A stretch of 64,000 nt of DNA from Diacronema lutheri (Eukaryota > Haptophyta > Pavlovophyceae > Pavlovales > Pavlovaceae), in NCBI GenBank assembly GCA_019448385.1, contig JAGTXO010000044.1, forward strand, positions 62,001 through 126,000. Direction: 5' to 3'. The position numbers and the translations under genes are program-made. The notes below the pieces were generated by a model. The model did not search any database. It was not told the DNA's origin and saw nothing but the letters and a program-made list of their open reading frames with translations. Numbering within the stretch: the first letter of the stretch is position 1; every line of letters starts with the position of its first letter. Shown here in pieces: positions 18,996-28,642 of the stretch.

Positions 18996-20702
18996 ATGGC
19001 GGGCGTCCTTTTCGCGGCGCTCGCCCTGCTCGACGGGGAATCGCCGTCGCGCCGCTCGGTGCCCGGCGAGCGAGGTGGCGGCTTGCTGGTCGCAATGCTT
19101 CCCAAGTTCAGCGCGTCGCCGCGCGTCAAGACCTTCACGGCCGCGTTCAACGCGCGCTGCGCGCCCGAGCTCGCCGCGCACAAGGAGCACGTGCAGCGCT
19201 ACCGCCAGCTGGAGCGAGTGCTGGTGTTCGAGCCACCCCAATGGGCTTCGCAGGGCATCGGCACGCTTGTTTGGTGGTACGTTGGTGCGTGGGAGTTGGG
19301 CATGAAGTCGGCGCGCGCCGCCTTCTTCTCCAACGGGCCGTCGGGCGACGGATTCGAGCTGAACCGGCTGTTCCATGCGGACGCGCTCTCGCGCAAAGAG
19401 CTGATCAACTGGAACTGGGCGGACCCGCTCGTGCGGCGCAATGTGAGCGAGACGATGGCGCGCCACGGCCTGCGCGCGCCCGACGGCATCGTCCACTCGG
19501 TCTGCGAGGAGCGCAAGAACTGCGTCTTTCACGCGCGGGCGCGCCGGGTGCCGCGCCGGCAACGGCGTGGCGCGCGCGCGAGTGCGCGTGGCGATGCGCG
19601 CCGCGCGCTGCACGAGGACGACGCCGCCTCCACGCCGCACACGACGCTCCACTCGGCGCTTGGGGAGTTGGACGGCTGCCGGTGGGTGGCCGTGCGCATC
19701 GCCGCGGACGCGCACCAGCGGCCGGTGCTCAAGTGGCCAACGTCGTGGGTCGCGCGCGTCATGCACCGCATCTCGAATGACGGTCTCGACTGCCTCACCG
19801 CCTCGGTCCTCAGGCCGGCGCCCGCCGTGCAGCGCGCGCTGCTGCCCGTGCTGCGCGGTCTGCCCCAGCCGGCGGGTACCCTCGCTGGCCTTCACGTGCG
19901 CACGCTCGGGCTCGACATCATCCTGCGCGGGAACGGGCGCACGGCCTGCGGGCGCGAGGAGTATGGGCGCCAAGCAGCGCTGCTCGGCCTTATGCAGCTC
20001 ACCGACGCCAACGGCTCGGCGGTGGCCGAATCGGTCGGCCCGGCGCCCATCGTGCACTCGTCGCTCGACGGCGCGTGGGCCATGTGGAGCAGGATGGCGT
20101 CGGGCAATTGCCCGCACTGCGGCGAGCCGACCCAGGCTGAGCAGCTGCCCGTCTGCCGCGGCCTCGTCGACGTCGGATCAGCCGTGCCCGCGCTGCGCGG
20201 GCGTGGGATGCTCGGCGCTCTGCTCGCATGCCCGCTCGTCCGGTCGGCGGGCGGCACGCGCGCGCGCGCGGGCGTCGCGCGCATCTTCCTCGCGACGGAC
20301 AGCGTCGGCTTGCTCAAGCTGCTACACGCGACGCCCGGCGTCTCCAGGCTCATAGTCACCTCCGAGAATGCGCCCGTGCACGTGCAGTGCGATCGATCGA
20401 AACGGCGGGTGCACGACTCGTGCGGGGGCGAACGGCGGCGCGACGCGGCAGGCGTCAAGGCGGCGGCCGACCTCGTGATGCTCGGCATGAGCGATTGGGC
20501 AATGCAGTACTCCGCCTCTACCTTCTTTGACACTGCGCTCGCCATGAACCCGCTGTTCCGGCCGGGCGCGTCCGTCGGCGCGGGCGAGTGCGTGCGCGCT
20601 CCGTGGAGCGTGCCCGGCTGCAGGCTGCCCAAAAGCCCTCCGATCCACTGGACGTCGCGCTGCGACAGCGGCAGCGGCAGCGGCAGCGGCAAGTGGTCAT
20701 AA
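18996..20702 (+). CDS. Fucosyltransferase-like protein (GT23/O-fucosyltransferase type)
   Basis: A single exon of 568 residues. The N-terminus is mildly hydrophobic. The C-terminal half has GTLAGLHVRTLGLD (the H-V-R-x-x-D GDP-fucose motif), RIFLATDSVGLLKLL (motif II) and AADLVMLGMSDWAMQYSASTFFDTALAMNP (motif III: D-L-x-x-L-x-x-S-D...S-T-F), the three peptides shared by alpha-1,6- and protein O-fucosyltransferases. Such enzymes act in the ER or Golgi on glycans or proteins. About 60 Arg/Ala-rich residues at 19,530-19,640 may be an unspliced in-frame intron. The tail is a (SG)n run. Confidence 0.7.
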   Translation: MAGVLFAALALLDGESPSRRSVPGERGGGLLVAMLPKFSASPRVKTFTAAFNARCAPELAAHKEHVQRYRQLERVLVFEPPQWASQGIGTLVWWYVGAWELGMKSARAAFFSNGPSGDGFELNRLFHADALSRKELINWNWADPLVRRNVSETMARHGLRAPDGIVHSVCEERKNCVFHARARRVPRRQRRGARASARGDARRALHEDDAASTPHTTLHSALGELDGCRWVAVRIAADAHQRPVLKWPTSWVARVMHRISNDGLDCLTASVLRPAPAVQRALLPVLRGLPQPAGTLAGLHVRTLGLDIILRGNGRTACGREEYGRQAALLGLMQLTDANGSAVAESVGPAPIVHSSLDGAWAMWSRMASGNCPHCGEPTQAEQLPVCRGLVDVGSAVPALRGRGMLGALLACPLVRSAGGTRARAGVARIFLATDSVGLLKLLHATPGVSRLIVTSENAPVHVQCDRSKRRVHDSCGGERRRDAAGVKAAADLVMLGMSDWAMQYSASTFFDTALAMNPLFRPGASVGAGECVRAPWSVPGCRLPKSPPIHWTSRCDSGSGSGSGKWS

Positions 20703-20740
20703 CATTCCTCAGTGACGAGATTGCAGACGAGCGCCCCGTT

Positions 20741-20766
20741 CCCCCCCCCCCCCCCCCCCCCCCCCC
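20741..20766. repeat. Homopolymer C tract (26 C)
   Basis: A run of 26 C between two convergent 3' ends (stops at 20702 and 20812). Confidence 0.95.
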
Positions 20767-20811
20767 AACCCACCCCTCGGTCACGTAGCTACACGTGCAG
20801 CCGACTGCGGC

Positions 20812-23800
20812 TCACGCACCCGTGGCGGCCGGCGGGAAAAACCAACGCCCCCTCCAGCGCAAGGCGGCAGGGTCATGCGCGGCCGGAGCTGCTGCGTCAC
20901 GGGCCGCGCCGTGCAGCTGCGGCTGGGGCTGCAGCGCGCTGGCAAGATGGGCGCGCTCCACTGCGCTCTTGTCGCTTGCAGGCGGTTCTGATGGCTGTGG
21001 CGCAGTCGGCACGCGTGCGCTGCCGCCCGGCCAGAGGTCCGAGGCGGAAAGTAGCAGCTCCCACAGCCGCAGCACGCGCGCGGCGCGCAGCGGCTGCAAC
21101 GGAGTACACGCATGCCCTTCCGCCTGCGGCAGCGAGACGGTCGCCCTCACGTACGCCGTGCTGCCGCCGCCGAGCGCAAACGCCTCGAGCCGCAGCCGCA
21201 CGCGCGGCGTCTCGCGAGCCGTCGCGCCGTGCGTAGGCATGCCAACGGCAGGGCGCGCCGGGGTCGGCGCTGCGGGCGCGCGTCCCGCCGAGGAGGCCAC
21301 CGAGTCGCACGCGTTGGCGTGCGGCCACGTGGCGAGCGGCGTGGGCGAGGACAGCGCGTACATGGCCGCCTCACAGCATACTGACTCGGCGCGCGGCGTG
21401 GGCGATGCGCCGTTCGGCTCGTCGCCGCCTTCGCCGCCGGCAGGTCCGTCGACGCGTGCCAGCGACGGAGACGGAAGCACGAGCGCACGCGCGACGACCT
21501 CGTGCGCGCTCGTCTCGGCCTCGGCGGCGCGCACAGCGAGGTCGGCGATGCAGGAGAGCTTGTCGTCAGCGCCCACCGCGCACACAGGTGGATCGCCAAG
21601 CAGCACAGCGCAATCCATCCCATCGCCCGTCGCCCGCCCCTGCTCCGCGCACGCGTCGGCCGCAAGAGCCACCCGTTGCCCAAGCAAGGCGGGCGAGCGC
21701 ATGGCGGCGGACTGCTCGGCAGCGCGCGCGGGCGGCGCGCGCGCGCTCCGCCGCAGCGCCATGCCCACCGCTCGCGCGCCGTACGCCGCGCCGCACGCCG
21801 CACCGCACACGCCGGCCGCGCCGACCGCGAGCGCACTTGATGCGGCGAGGACGCCCGTCGCCGCACCGGCCGCGAGGACGGTCCCGCCGATCGCGACGGC
21901 GCCGAGCAGCGGGCGCGAGAGCGCGGCCGCGCCACTCGCGCCCGCCGGCGCGCCCGTCGGCGCGCTCGCCGGCGCGCTCGCCGGCGCGCTCGCCGGCGCG
22001 GCCGCATCCGCATCTGCCGCCGGCCGGCCGGGCGCGCAGAGCAGCGCACGCACATATGCGCCAATCCGGCCGCTGCCCGCGGCCATCTCAAGCTGCGCGA
22101 CGTTCTCGACCGAGCGCAGCCGCTCGCCGCTCGCGAGCAGCGGAGTGCGAGCATACGCATACCCGGCGCGCGCAAGCGCCACGAGCATGGGCGACGAGGG
22201 CGGCTCGCATGGCGGTACGCCGACGGGCGACGCATGGGCAATGGCGAGCGCGTGCGACGAGGGCGAGAGGAGCAGCGCGTCGCACGACGCCGAGCCGGCC
22301 ACCGTCTCCGAGAGGAGCGGCTGCAGCGGCGACGCGCGCTGCGGCGGCGTCCCTGCAGCTCGAACGTTTGCTGAACGTGCGTCGGGGGGCGGCGGCGACG
22401 CGCCGCTCTGTCGCCGGACGACGAGGCTTTGGCCGTCGGCCGGCGCGTCGGCGGGCGGCTTGGCCGGCGCGGCGGCCGGTACGGTCAGCCGGCCGCCGGC
22501 CGACGTGCCGCTCGCGCCGAGCGTGCGCACGCGCAGCGGCAGCAGTCGCCACGCGCGCGAGACGGCTGCAGACGTCCAAGCGCTCCACGTGGCGACGGGC
22601 TGCATCGCGATCTCGTATCTGCGCACCCAATCGGCGATCTTGGTCATCGCGTGCTGCGTGTTGCCGTTGCCGAGCAGCGCGAAGATGCGGAAGCGGCCGA
22701 GCGGCGGCGTGCAGTGCCACGTCGCGTTCATCGCGAGGGAGAGGGCGAGGCAGATGACGAGCATCTCCGTCTGCGCGGAGATGAGCAAGGGGCCCCCTTC
22801 GGGATCGCAAGCGTACCGCAGCGCACCGCCCACCCACGGCGACACGCCGTCTTCGCGCGCGCCACCGCCGCTCGTGCACGCTGGCGCGTCGGCGGGCGGC
22901 GGCGCGCCCGCGCCGCCGCCGCCGCCGCCGCCGAGCGGCACGACCGCGCGCGAGATGGCCGGCGCGCACAGCTCGCGCGCGAGGTTGGCGCACAGGCCCG
23001 AGCCGTGCTGTGCGACCGCGCGCACGAGCGCGCCGTGCAGCAGCCCGAGCGCGATGGCGAGCCGGCGCACAGCGAGGATGAGAACGCAAAGCGTAGGTGG
23101 CGGCGCGGCCGCCTCGACCCACGAGAGCAGCTCCGACGGGCTCACGACAACGCGGCCCATCGCGCCGAGTACGACGAGGACGCCCTGCACGACGCGCTGC
23201 GATCCGAGCGCCTTGACCGCCACCTCCGTCCGGCGCAGCTCCTGCACCGCCGTGTTAAGCGCGAGGAGCGCGAGCGCCGAGCTGACGACGTGCGTGCGTG
23301 AGATGGCGCGCGAGTGGAGGTGCAGCCCGGTGAAGGGCCATATGAGCAGCGCGAGCTGCGCGGAGGTCTGCGCCTGCTTCAGCGCGGGCGAGACGGAGTC
23401 GGGCGCCTTCTGCGCCACCAGCGTCAGCGTGCCACACAGTGCCTGGTGCGCGTAGTAGGCGGCAAGTGCGTGGTCGTGCTCGTCGCCGCTGCCAAGCGCA
23501 AGTGCGGCCAGGTGCGCGGCAGAACCGACGCGCATCGCGAGGAGGACGCGCAGGCACTCGACGGCGAGGAAGTAGACGAATGAGACCAGCGCCGCCGGCG
23601 GCGACACGACGTGCGCGCGCGCGCACAGCCAGCGCCGCGCGCGCCACGCGCCGAGCGCGGCCGCTGCGGCCGTTGCGGCAGCGCTCGCCGCGAGCGGCGG
23701 CGGCAGCGCGCGCAGGAGGCGCGCGAGGTGGAGGGCGGGCTGCACGAGCTGTACGGTCGCGTACACGTAGAACGCGATGCGTAGCCGCTGCAGGTCGATC

Positions 23801-24390
23801 GCCAGCTGAGGCGCGAAGTGCGCGCGCGCGCGCCCACCCGCGTGTGCAACGTCATGCCCGTACAGCGAGACGAGCGATGTGGCGAGCGACGCGACCGGCA
23901 CGACCGAGCCGGCGACGAGGCCAACGGCGTTGCTCACGACGACGCGCGAGACCTGCTGCGCCGCCAAGTTGACCGTCGAGCGCTCGCCGTTGTATGAGAC
24001 CGTGCCCTGCACGATGCACAGCAGGATGCGGTACTGCACGTCGGACGCGTACACGTCGTGCCCGTACAGGCTCGCGATCGTCGCGACGAGGCGAAGCTGC
24101 GACCAGAGCAGGTCGAGCGTGGAGGCAGCAAGGCCGACGAACGGGATGCAGGCAAGCAGCACCTTGCGCGCCGCGTCCGACCAGCGCAGCTCCGACTCGT
24201 GGATCGCGAGGGCGATCGCCGACTCGACGTCACCCGAGCACTGGTAAAGCAGCTGCTCGGCGCGGCGCGGAATGGACTCGTGGCCGCGCACGGCCGGGAT
24301 GCCGTTGACGACGTAGTGCATCGCGCCCTGAAGCATCTCCGTCAGCTGCGCTTCCGCCTGCACCGCCGGCAGCAGCGCGGAGCCGCTCAT
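20812..24390 (-). CDS. Large multi-pass membrane protein, EcsC-like repeats
   Basis: A single exon of 1,192 residues. After a soluble N-terminus (GDVESAIALAIHESELRW) come two related segments: VLLACIPFVGLAASTLDLLWSQLRLVATIASLYGHDV, and later VVPVASLATSLVSLYGHDV. The 'IP..G...D...QLRLV..IA.LYGHD' pattern resembles EcsC/DUF697-type helices. Several further hydrophobic segments follow (residues about 230-560), then a long Ala/Pro-rich region. Near the end a C2-like stretch contains VRLRLEAFALGGGSTAYVRATVSLP. I cannot assign a function; an organelle-membrane protein is likely. The ATG at 24390 was chosen because upstream in-frame sequence runs into the RPL35 promoter and leader. Confidence 0.6.
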   Translation of the reverse strand: MSGSALLPAVQAEAQLTEMLQGAMHYVVNGIPAVRGHESIPRRAEQLLYQCSGDVESAIALAIHESELRWSDAARKVLLACIPFVGLAASTLDLLWSQLRLVATIASLYGHDVYASDVQYRILLCIVQGTVSYNGERSTVNLAAQQVSRVVVSNAVGLVAGSVVPVASLATSLVSLYGHDVAHAGGRARAHFAPQLAIDLQRLRIAFYVYATVQLVQPALHLARLLRALPPPLAASAAATAAAAALGAWRARRWLCARAHVVSPPAALVSFVYFLAVECLRVLLAMRVGSAAHLAALALGSGDEHDHALAAYYAHQALCGTLTLVAQKAPDSVSPALKQAQTSAQLALLIWPFTGLHLHSRAISRTHVVSSALALLALNTAVQELRRTEVAVKALGSQRVVQGVLVVLGAMGRVVVSPSELLSWVEAAAPPPTLCVLILAVRRLAIALGLLHGALVRAVAQHGSGLCANLARELCAPAISRAVVPLGGGGGGGAGAPPPADAPACTSGGGAREDGVSPWVGGALRYACDPEGGPLLISAQTEMLVICLALSLAMNATWHCTPPLGRFRIFALLGNGNTQHAMTKIADWVRRYEIAMQPVATWSAWTSAAVSRAWRLLPLRVRTLGASGTSAGGRLTVPAAAPAKPPADAPADGQSLVVRRQSGASPPPPDARSANVRAAGTPPQRASPLQPLLSETVAGSASCDALLLSPSSHALAIAHASPVGVPPCEPPSSPMLVALARAGYAYARTPLLASGERLRSVENVAQLEMAAGSGRIGAYVRALLCAPGRPAADADAAAPASAPASAPASAPTGAPAGASGAAALSRPLLGAVAIGGTVLAAGAATGVLAASSALAVGAAGVCGAACGAAYGARAVGMALRRSARAPPARAAEQSAAMRSPALLGQRVALAADACAEQGRATGDGMDCAVLLGDPPVCAVGADDKLSCIADLAVRAAEAETSAHEVVARALVLPSPSLARVDGPAGGEGGDEPNGASPTPRAESVCCEAAMYALSSPTPLATWPHANACDSVASSAGRAPAAPTPARPAVGMPTHGATARETPRVRLRLEAFALGGGSTAYVRATVSLPQAEGHACTPLQPLRAARVLRLWELLLSASDLWPGGSARVPTAPQPSEPPASDKSAVERAHLASALQPQPQLHGAARDAAAPAAHDPAALRWRGRWFFPPAATGA

Positions 24391-24513
24391 GCCCAGCAGG
24401 CAGACGGACCGAGGTGTGGAGCGTGAGAGATGGCGGCCCCGGACCTCTCCAAAAGCAGCAGCGTGTGCCGGACTTTTCTCTCCAAGGCGAGGGCACGCGG
24501 ACACGGCAGCAAG

Positions 24514-25187
24514 ATGGTGCGCGGCCCAGTGGCAGCGCGCCGCGCGGCCCTCGGTGCGGGCGCGCTCGGGCTGACGGATGGAGCACGTGGGCGTGCGCGG
24601 CCCGCGCGCCTGTGCGCCTTGCAGGCCAAGGTGAAGGCGCACGAGATCCGCACCAAGCCCAAGGCGGACCTGCAGAAGCAGCTCGAGGAGCTCAAAACCG
24701 AGCTCGGCCAGTTGCGCGTCGCAAAGGTGACGGGTGGCGCCGCGTCGAAGCTCTCCAAAATGTACGCGCGCGACGCGCGCACGCGCACGCTGCCGCCCGC
24801 ACGCCCGCTCTTCGCCGTGCCCCGCCTCCTTTCGCGGGCGCCGCCGCGGCGGCCCGCCGAGACGCGCGCGCCGGCGCGGCGCGCGAGTGCCGAATGGGCG
24901 CTGACGGTGCCCACACGGACTCGCGCGGGCTGTCGTTGACCGGCGCGTCGCGCAGCAAGGAGGTGCGCAAAGCCATTGCGCGCGTCTTGACCGTGATGAA
25001 CCAAACGATTAAGGACCACTCGCGCGCCTTCCACAAGGACCAGAAGTACAAGCCGCTCGACCTGCGCCCGAAGAAGACGCGCGCGATCCGGCGAAGGCTC
25101 ACGCCCAAGCAGCTTGCGAAAAAGACGAGCCAGGCGACGAAGCGGGCTCACCACTTCCCGCTGCGAAAGTACGCACTGCGTGTCTAA
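24514..25187 (+). CDS. RPL35: 60S ribosomal protein L35 (uL29)
   Basis: Three exons: 24514-24516 (the ATG only), 24625-24761 and 24956-25187, giving 123 residues, the same length as human RPL35. The spliced protein starts [20 protein letters not shown], has [21 protein letters not shown] across the second junction, then [29 protein letters not shown] and ends [12 protein letters not shown]. uL29 sits at the polypeptide exit tunnel of the large subunit and binds SRP and nascent-chain factors. The first intron starts immediately after the start codon, an arrangement common in ribosomal protein genes. Donors are GTGCGC and GTACGC. Confidence 0.97.
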
Positions 25188-25653
25188 TGGCCATGCGGCG
25201 CTGGTCGACACCAGGCCGCCATCCGCCCCTCTCCTCGACGGCTCGCTCGCACGGGGCGAGCGTCCGACGGCGCCACAGCCCGCCGCACGGCCAGGCGCTC
25301 GCAAGCGCGGCGCGCGGCAGGGGCCATGTGCATTGTCCCGTCAAAGGGCTCGAGCTGCGCCGGGCCGCCGGCCGCTCGCCACAAGGGCGCGCCAGCGCTC
25401 GAGCTGCAATGGGCCGCCAGCGGCTCGACACGAGGCTGCAAACCGCCTGCTGGCGAGCGCCACTCGATCGTGGGCCGTTGAGCCAGGCAGGCGCTCCGGC
25501 AGTCGCTCAAGCGAGCCGGGCGTCAGAGTCCAAATGGGCTGTGCGCAGCGATGCTGACCAAACGCGGGCGCGAGATTGCGGACGATGGTGACTCGTGTTC
25601 AGGCAGTGTCGGTGCCGATTGGAAAGTCTCGATGGCACCGGACATCCCTCTTC
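25188..25653. other. Intergenic, no gene seen
   Basis: 466 bp between convergent 3' ends of RPL35 and the histone deacetylase. It contains an imperfect internal repeat (CTCGAGCTGC...GGGCCGCC...GGCTCG around 25,348-25,435). No protein-like frame is seen. Confidence 0.5.
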
Positions 25654-26616
25654 TCATCGCGCCCACCTGGCCGCGTTGTTCTGCAGCTGCGCCGCGCCGC
25701 GGTACACGTCCATGTGCGCCTGAATCACCTGGAACGTGTCGGCTGAGCCGGCGCGCATGTCGCGCGGGTACCCGCCGCCCATTGTCACGACGAGCGGAAC
25801 GCCGTGCTGCGCGCAGAGTCCAAAAACCGCCTCGTTCCGCCGGCGCAGGCCGGCGCGCGAGAGCTGCAGCTTTCCGTACCGGTCATTTGCGAGCGGGTCA
25901 ACCCCGCCCTGGAAGAAAACGAGCTGCGGCGCAAGCGCGTGGAACAGCGGCGGCAGCACGGCCTCGAGCTTGCCGCAGTACTCCGCGTCGCCTGCGCCGA
26001 TCGGCACCTCGATGTCGAGGTCGGAAGCCTCGACGGGCGAAAAGTAGTTGCCCGCGCAGTGCATGGAGAACGTAAAGACGCGGTGTTCGTCCTTGAAGAG
26101 CACCGCGTTCCCGTTTCCCTGGTGCACGTCGCAGTCGACGACAAGGCACGACCGAACCGAAGGCTGCTCGCGCAGGATGCAGTTGGCCGCGACCGCAATG
26201 TCCGAGAAAACGCAGTATCCCTCGCCTCGGTCCCAGAACGCGTGGTGCGTGCCGCCCGCGATATGCGCGGTCACGCGCGGCGCACCGGGCTCAAAGAGCG
26301 CGCGCGCGGCCGCGAGGGTGCCGCCGACAGACGAGGTGGCGCGCGCGATTGATTGCGGCCCGCCGGGAAAGCCGATGCGCCGGAGCTCATCGCGCGTGAG
26401 CTCGTCGTTGAGCACGCGCTCCACGTACGAACGCGCGTGCGTGGTGCACAATTCGTCGAACGTGGCCGTCGGCGACACACGGAACACGGCGCCCTCGCGC
26501 AACTCATTCTGCAGCGAGCGCCGGACCGACTCGTACTTGCCCATGGGGAAGCGGTGATTGTCGGGAAGGTCGACGCGGAACACGTCGTTGTAGTAGAAGA
26601 TCGCTCTCGGCCCCAT
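25654..26616 (-). CDS. Histone deacetylase family protein (class IV-like)
   Basis: A single exon of 320 residues. It starts MGPRAIFYYNDVFRVDLPD and has HRFPMGKYESVR, as in class IV/HDAC11 and bacterial acetoin-utilisation-type deacetylases. Active-site parts are clear: the paired His in HIAGGTHHAFWD, GYCVFSDIAVAA, zinc ligands in VVDCDVHQGNG (Asp, His) and QGGVDPLANDRYGKL (second Asp), and the glycine loop MGGGYPRD. It should remove acetyl or long-chain acyl groups from lysines (HDAC11 is a defatty-acylase). It is shorter than class I/II enzymes. There is no targeting signal. Confidence 0.9.
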   Translation of the reverse strand: MGPRAIFYYNDVFRVDLPDNHRFPMGKYESVRRSLQNELREGAVFRVSPTATFDELCTTHARSYVERVLNDELTRDELRRIGFPGGPQSIARATSSVGGTLAAARALFEPGAPRVTAHIAGGTHHAFWDRGEGYCVFSDIAVAANCILREQPSVRSCLVVDCDVHQGNGNAVLFKDEHRVFTFSMHCAGNYFSPVEASDLDIEVPIGAGDAEYCGKLEAVLPPLFHALAPQLVFFQGGVDPLANDRYGKLQLSRAGLRRRNEAVFGLCAQHGVPLVVTMGGGYPRDMRAGSADTFQVIQAHMDVYRGAAQLQNNAARWAR

Positions 26617-26729
26617 CGCCGCGGAGGCCGACGTCGCGAGCCATGCGGCGCGAACGCCAAGGGTGGTTGGTCGAATGGCTCCAAGGCAGAGAGCGCTCTC
26701 CGCCTTCCTACCAGAACATTCTTAATGAT

Positions 26730-27560
26730 CGTGGTCCTCTGCCCGCCTGCCGCCGGCCCAGTCTCCTGGCCGACATCACCGGCGACCGCGCACGCGGCCG
26801 TTTCGACATGCTCAACGCTGAGCACGACGCCATGCCACCAGGCTCGCGCTTGCGCGGCCTCTAGTTTGGCCTTGGCGAGGAGCGCGGCCTGTTCCTTGAA
26901 GCGCTGCCGCGGGCCTACGCCGCCTTCTCGCCTGCCGACCTCTCCCCTTCTCCTCACGGCGACGCGCTCGCTTCGGCCACTGGCGTTGCTCACAACCACG
27001 TCGCGAAGCTCCGCCACGACCCCGCTTTCAACCTGCTCGCCTCGTTCGCTCGCAGCTACGCTAGCACGATTGCGCGGCGCGAGGACGCGGACATCTTCGG
27101 CTCCGTGGTCGTCGGCGCGCTGCCGGCCGGGCGCGCGGCTCTCCGGCCTGGTCGTGCACACAATATCTCGACGAGGAGCTCTTCGGCGTGCAACCGGGCC
27201 AGATGTGCCTGATGCAGGCGCGCCTCAACTCGTTCCCGCCGATCCGCGCCCTGTCATCAGCTCGTCTGGCGCGAGGTCGGATGGCCTCGCCGACTTGCTT
27301 GTGACGTTCTCGCACATGGGCGCGGACGCGTGGATGCGCGCGTGGTAGTGCCGTCGCTTGGCATCGCCCAGGCGGTGCTCGCGAGGCACATGCGCCTCCA
27401 GCTCGCCGCATGCGTCGTGCGTTGGCACGCGCAGCTCCTGCTCGCGCGCGCGCTGATGGCGCGCGGGCAGGCGCAGCCCCAGCGCCGGACGGTGGCCGAC
27501 GTGGACGCCTACGCGGTGTGGCGCCTGCTGCCGGCGCTGCGGCGGCGGCGGCGGCGGGCG
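26730..27560 (+). mobile_element. Diverged LINE fragment (3' coding part)
   Basis: The translated sequence matches the C-terminal region of the LINE at 28.6-33.1 kb in the same order: LADITGDRARGRFDMLNAEHDAMP, GVAHNHVAKLRHDPAF, DADIFGSVVVGALPAGRAAL, MGADAWMRAW, and RLQLAACVVRWHAQLLLARALM. The middle of that region (about 130 residues) is shortened or scrambled, and the frame is broken by a stop after SRLRGL and by at least two frame changes. It is an old, dead, 5'-truncated copy between two host genes. Protein-level divergence of roughly a third suggests it is much older than the 28.6-kb copy. Confidence 0.8.
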
Positions 27561-27653
27561 GGTCCCGCCGCGGGGTGGCTACGCGATTTGTATGAAGGTC
27601 AGATGCACACCAGCAGTGTTGCCCTGACAACGCAGGCAACGCTGCCGGCAGTT

Positions 27654-28247
27654 TCATACAGCGCGCGCACGCGCCCCCCGACCCCACGCCTCCCCCCACT
27701 GCGAGCGGGTCACTTGGCCGGCTTTCAACCCTCGCGTGGCCTGCGCGAGCACCCAGGCGAAGCCCTCGTCGACACCGCGGCGGTCGAGCGCGGAGCACTC
27801 GTGCACATGCCACTCGCGGTCGCGCACCGCTCCGAGGTTCAGCGCGTCGACGACCTTCTGCGATCGGAGTGCGTCAAGCTTGTCCTGCTTGTTTGCGAGG
27901 ATGAGCGTCGGCACGCGCGCGAGCTTGGGCTCGTGAAGCAGCCGATTCAGCTCGACGCCGGTCTGTTCGAGGCGACGCTTGTCAGCGGAATCGATCACAA
28001 ACACCACGCCCGCGAGACCCTCAAAGTAGAGCGACCAGTACCGCCGCAGCTCGTCCGAGCCGCCCACATCGATGAGCTCGCACGGGCGGGCAGCGTACGA
28101 CACGCGCACGATATTGTAACCGTGCGTCGGCGGCATGAGCGCAATTTCTTGGCGGACGAGTCGTCTCAAAAGGCACGTCTTGCCGCTCCCGTCGAGGCCC
28201 ACCACAAGGACGCGAGCCGGTTTGGGCTGGCTCTGCGTCAGCCCCAT
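27654..28247 (-). CDS. ADP-ribosylation factor-like (ARL) small GTPase
   Basis: A single exon of 197 residues. MGLTQSQPK has Gly2 for N-myristoylation. G1 is VVGLDGSGKTCLL, the switch II region is LIDVGGSDELRRYWSLYFEG (the ARF D-x-G-G-x-x-x-x-R-x-x-W pattern), G4 is LANKQDKLDA, and G5 is the CSALD region. These define the ARF/ARL branch, which cycles on membranes to recruit effectors. Switch I is altered (MPPTHGYNIVRVSY), keeping the T-x-G-x-N core. The C-terminus has about 25 extra residues beyond a usual ARL. A TTTAAA patch lies 14 bp upstream of the ATG. Confidence 0.9.
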   Translation of the reverse strand: MGLTQSQPKPARVLVVGLDGSGKTCLLRRLVRQEIALMPPTHGYNIVRVSYAARPCELIDVGGSDELRRYWSLYFEGLAGVVFVIDSADKRRLEQTGVELNRLLHEPKLARVPTLILANKQDKLDALRSQKVVDALNLGAVRDREWHVHECSALDRRGVDEGFAWVLAQATRGLKAGQVTRSQWGEAWGRGARARAV

Positions 28248-28258
28248 CGCTGGCTCCC

Positions 28259-28266
28259 TTTTTAAA
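28259..28266 (-). promoter_or_regulatory. TTTAAA core promoter candidate (ARL)
   Basis: TTTTTAAA on the plus strand, TTTAAAAA on the minus strand, 12-19 bp upstream of the ARL start. If this is a TATA-type element, transcription would start at or past this ATG, so it may instead be an initiator-like element. Confidence 0.35.
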
Positions 28267-28499
28267 TCGCGGCGCTTGCCACGCTGGCGGCGGGTGGCGG
28301 TGCGCTTCGCGGCGGCGGCAGGGGGCTGCGACGCGGCGGGGAGGGCGGCGGCTCGCTGGCGGCGGGCGTCGCGCTCTGCAGCGGCGGCGGGCGGCTTGGC
28401 GACGTGGCAGGCGGCGGCTCGGGGGTGGCGGTCGTCGCCGACGATCTTCGGGCCTCGGCGTGCGCGTGCGCGTCGGCCGGTGGTGTGATTGACGGCGGC

Positions 28500-28642
28500 C
28501 ACCGGTGCGGCGGCGCGCGGGCGGCGGCGCGCGGTGGCTAGGCGCGTGTGGGCCTTTGGGCCTGCTCCGCCTGGCGCCTCGCTGCGCACTTCCTGACCCC
28601 ATCTGTTGACCCGTCGGAAAGCGCCGTTAGTATTTTTATGGC
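28500..28642 (+). mobile_element. LINE 3' tail, 5'-truncated copy
   Basis: Similar to the 3' end of the long LINE copy: the end of its reading frame with the TAG in a GGTGGCTAGGCGCGTG context, then GGGCCTTTGGGCC, TGACCCC, and the terminal AGCGCCGTTAGTATTTTTATGGC. Only the tail is present. It abuts the long copy head-to-tail. Confidence 0.8.

Noticed and set aside
24430-24939. Earlier in-frame start giving an N-terminally extended RPL35
   Set aside because: Residues upstream of AKVKAHEIR are unlike any ribosomal protein. Splicing from the ATG at 24514 gives exactly 123 residues matching RPL35 throughout.
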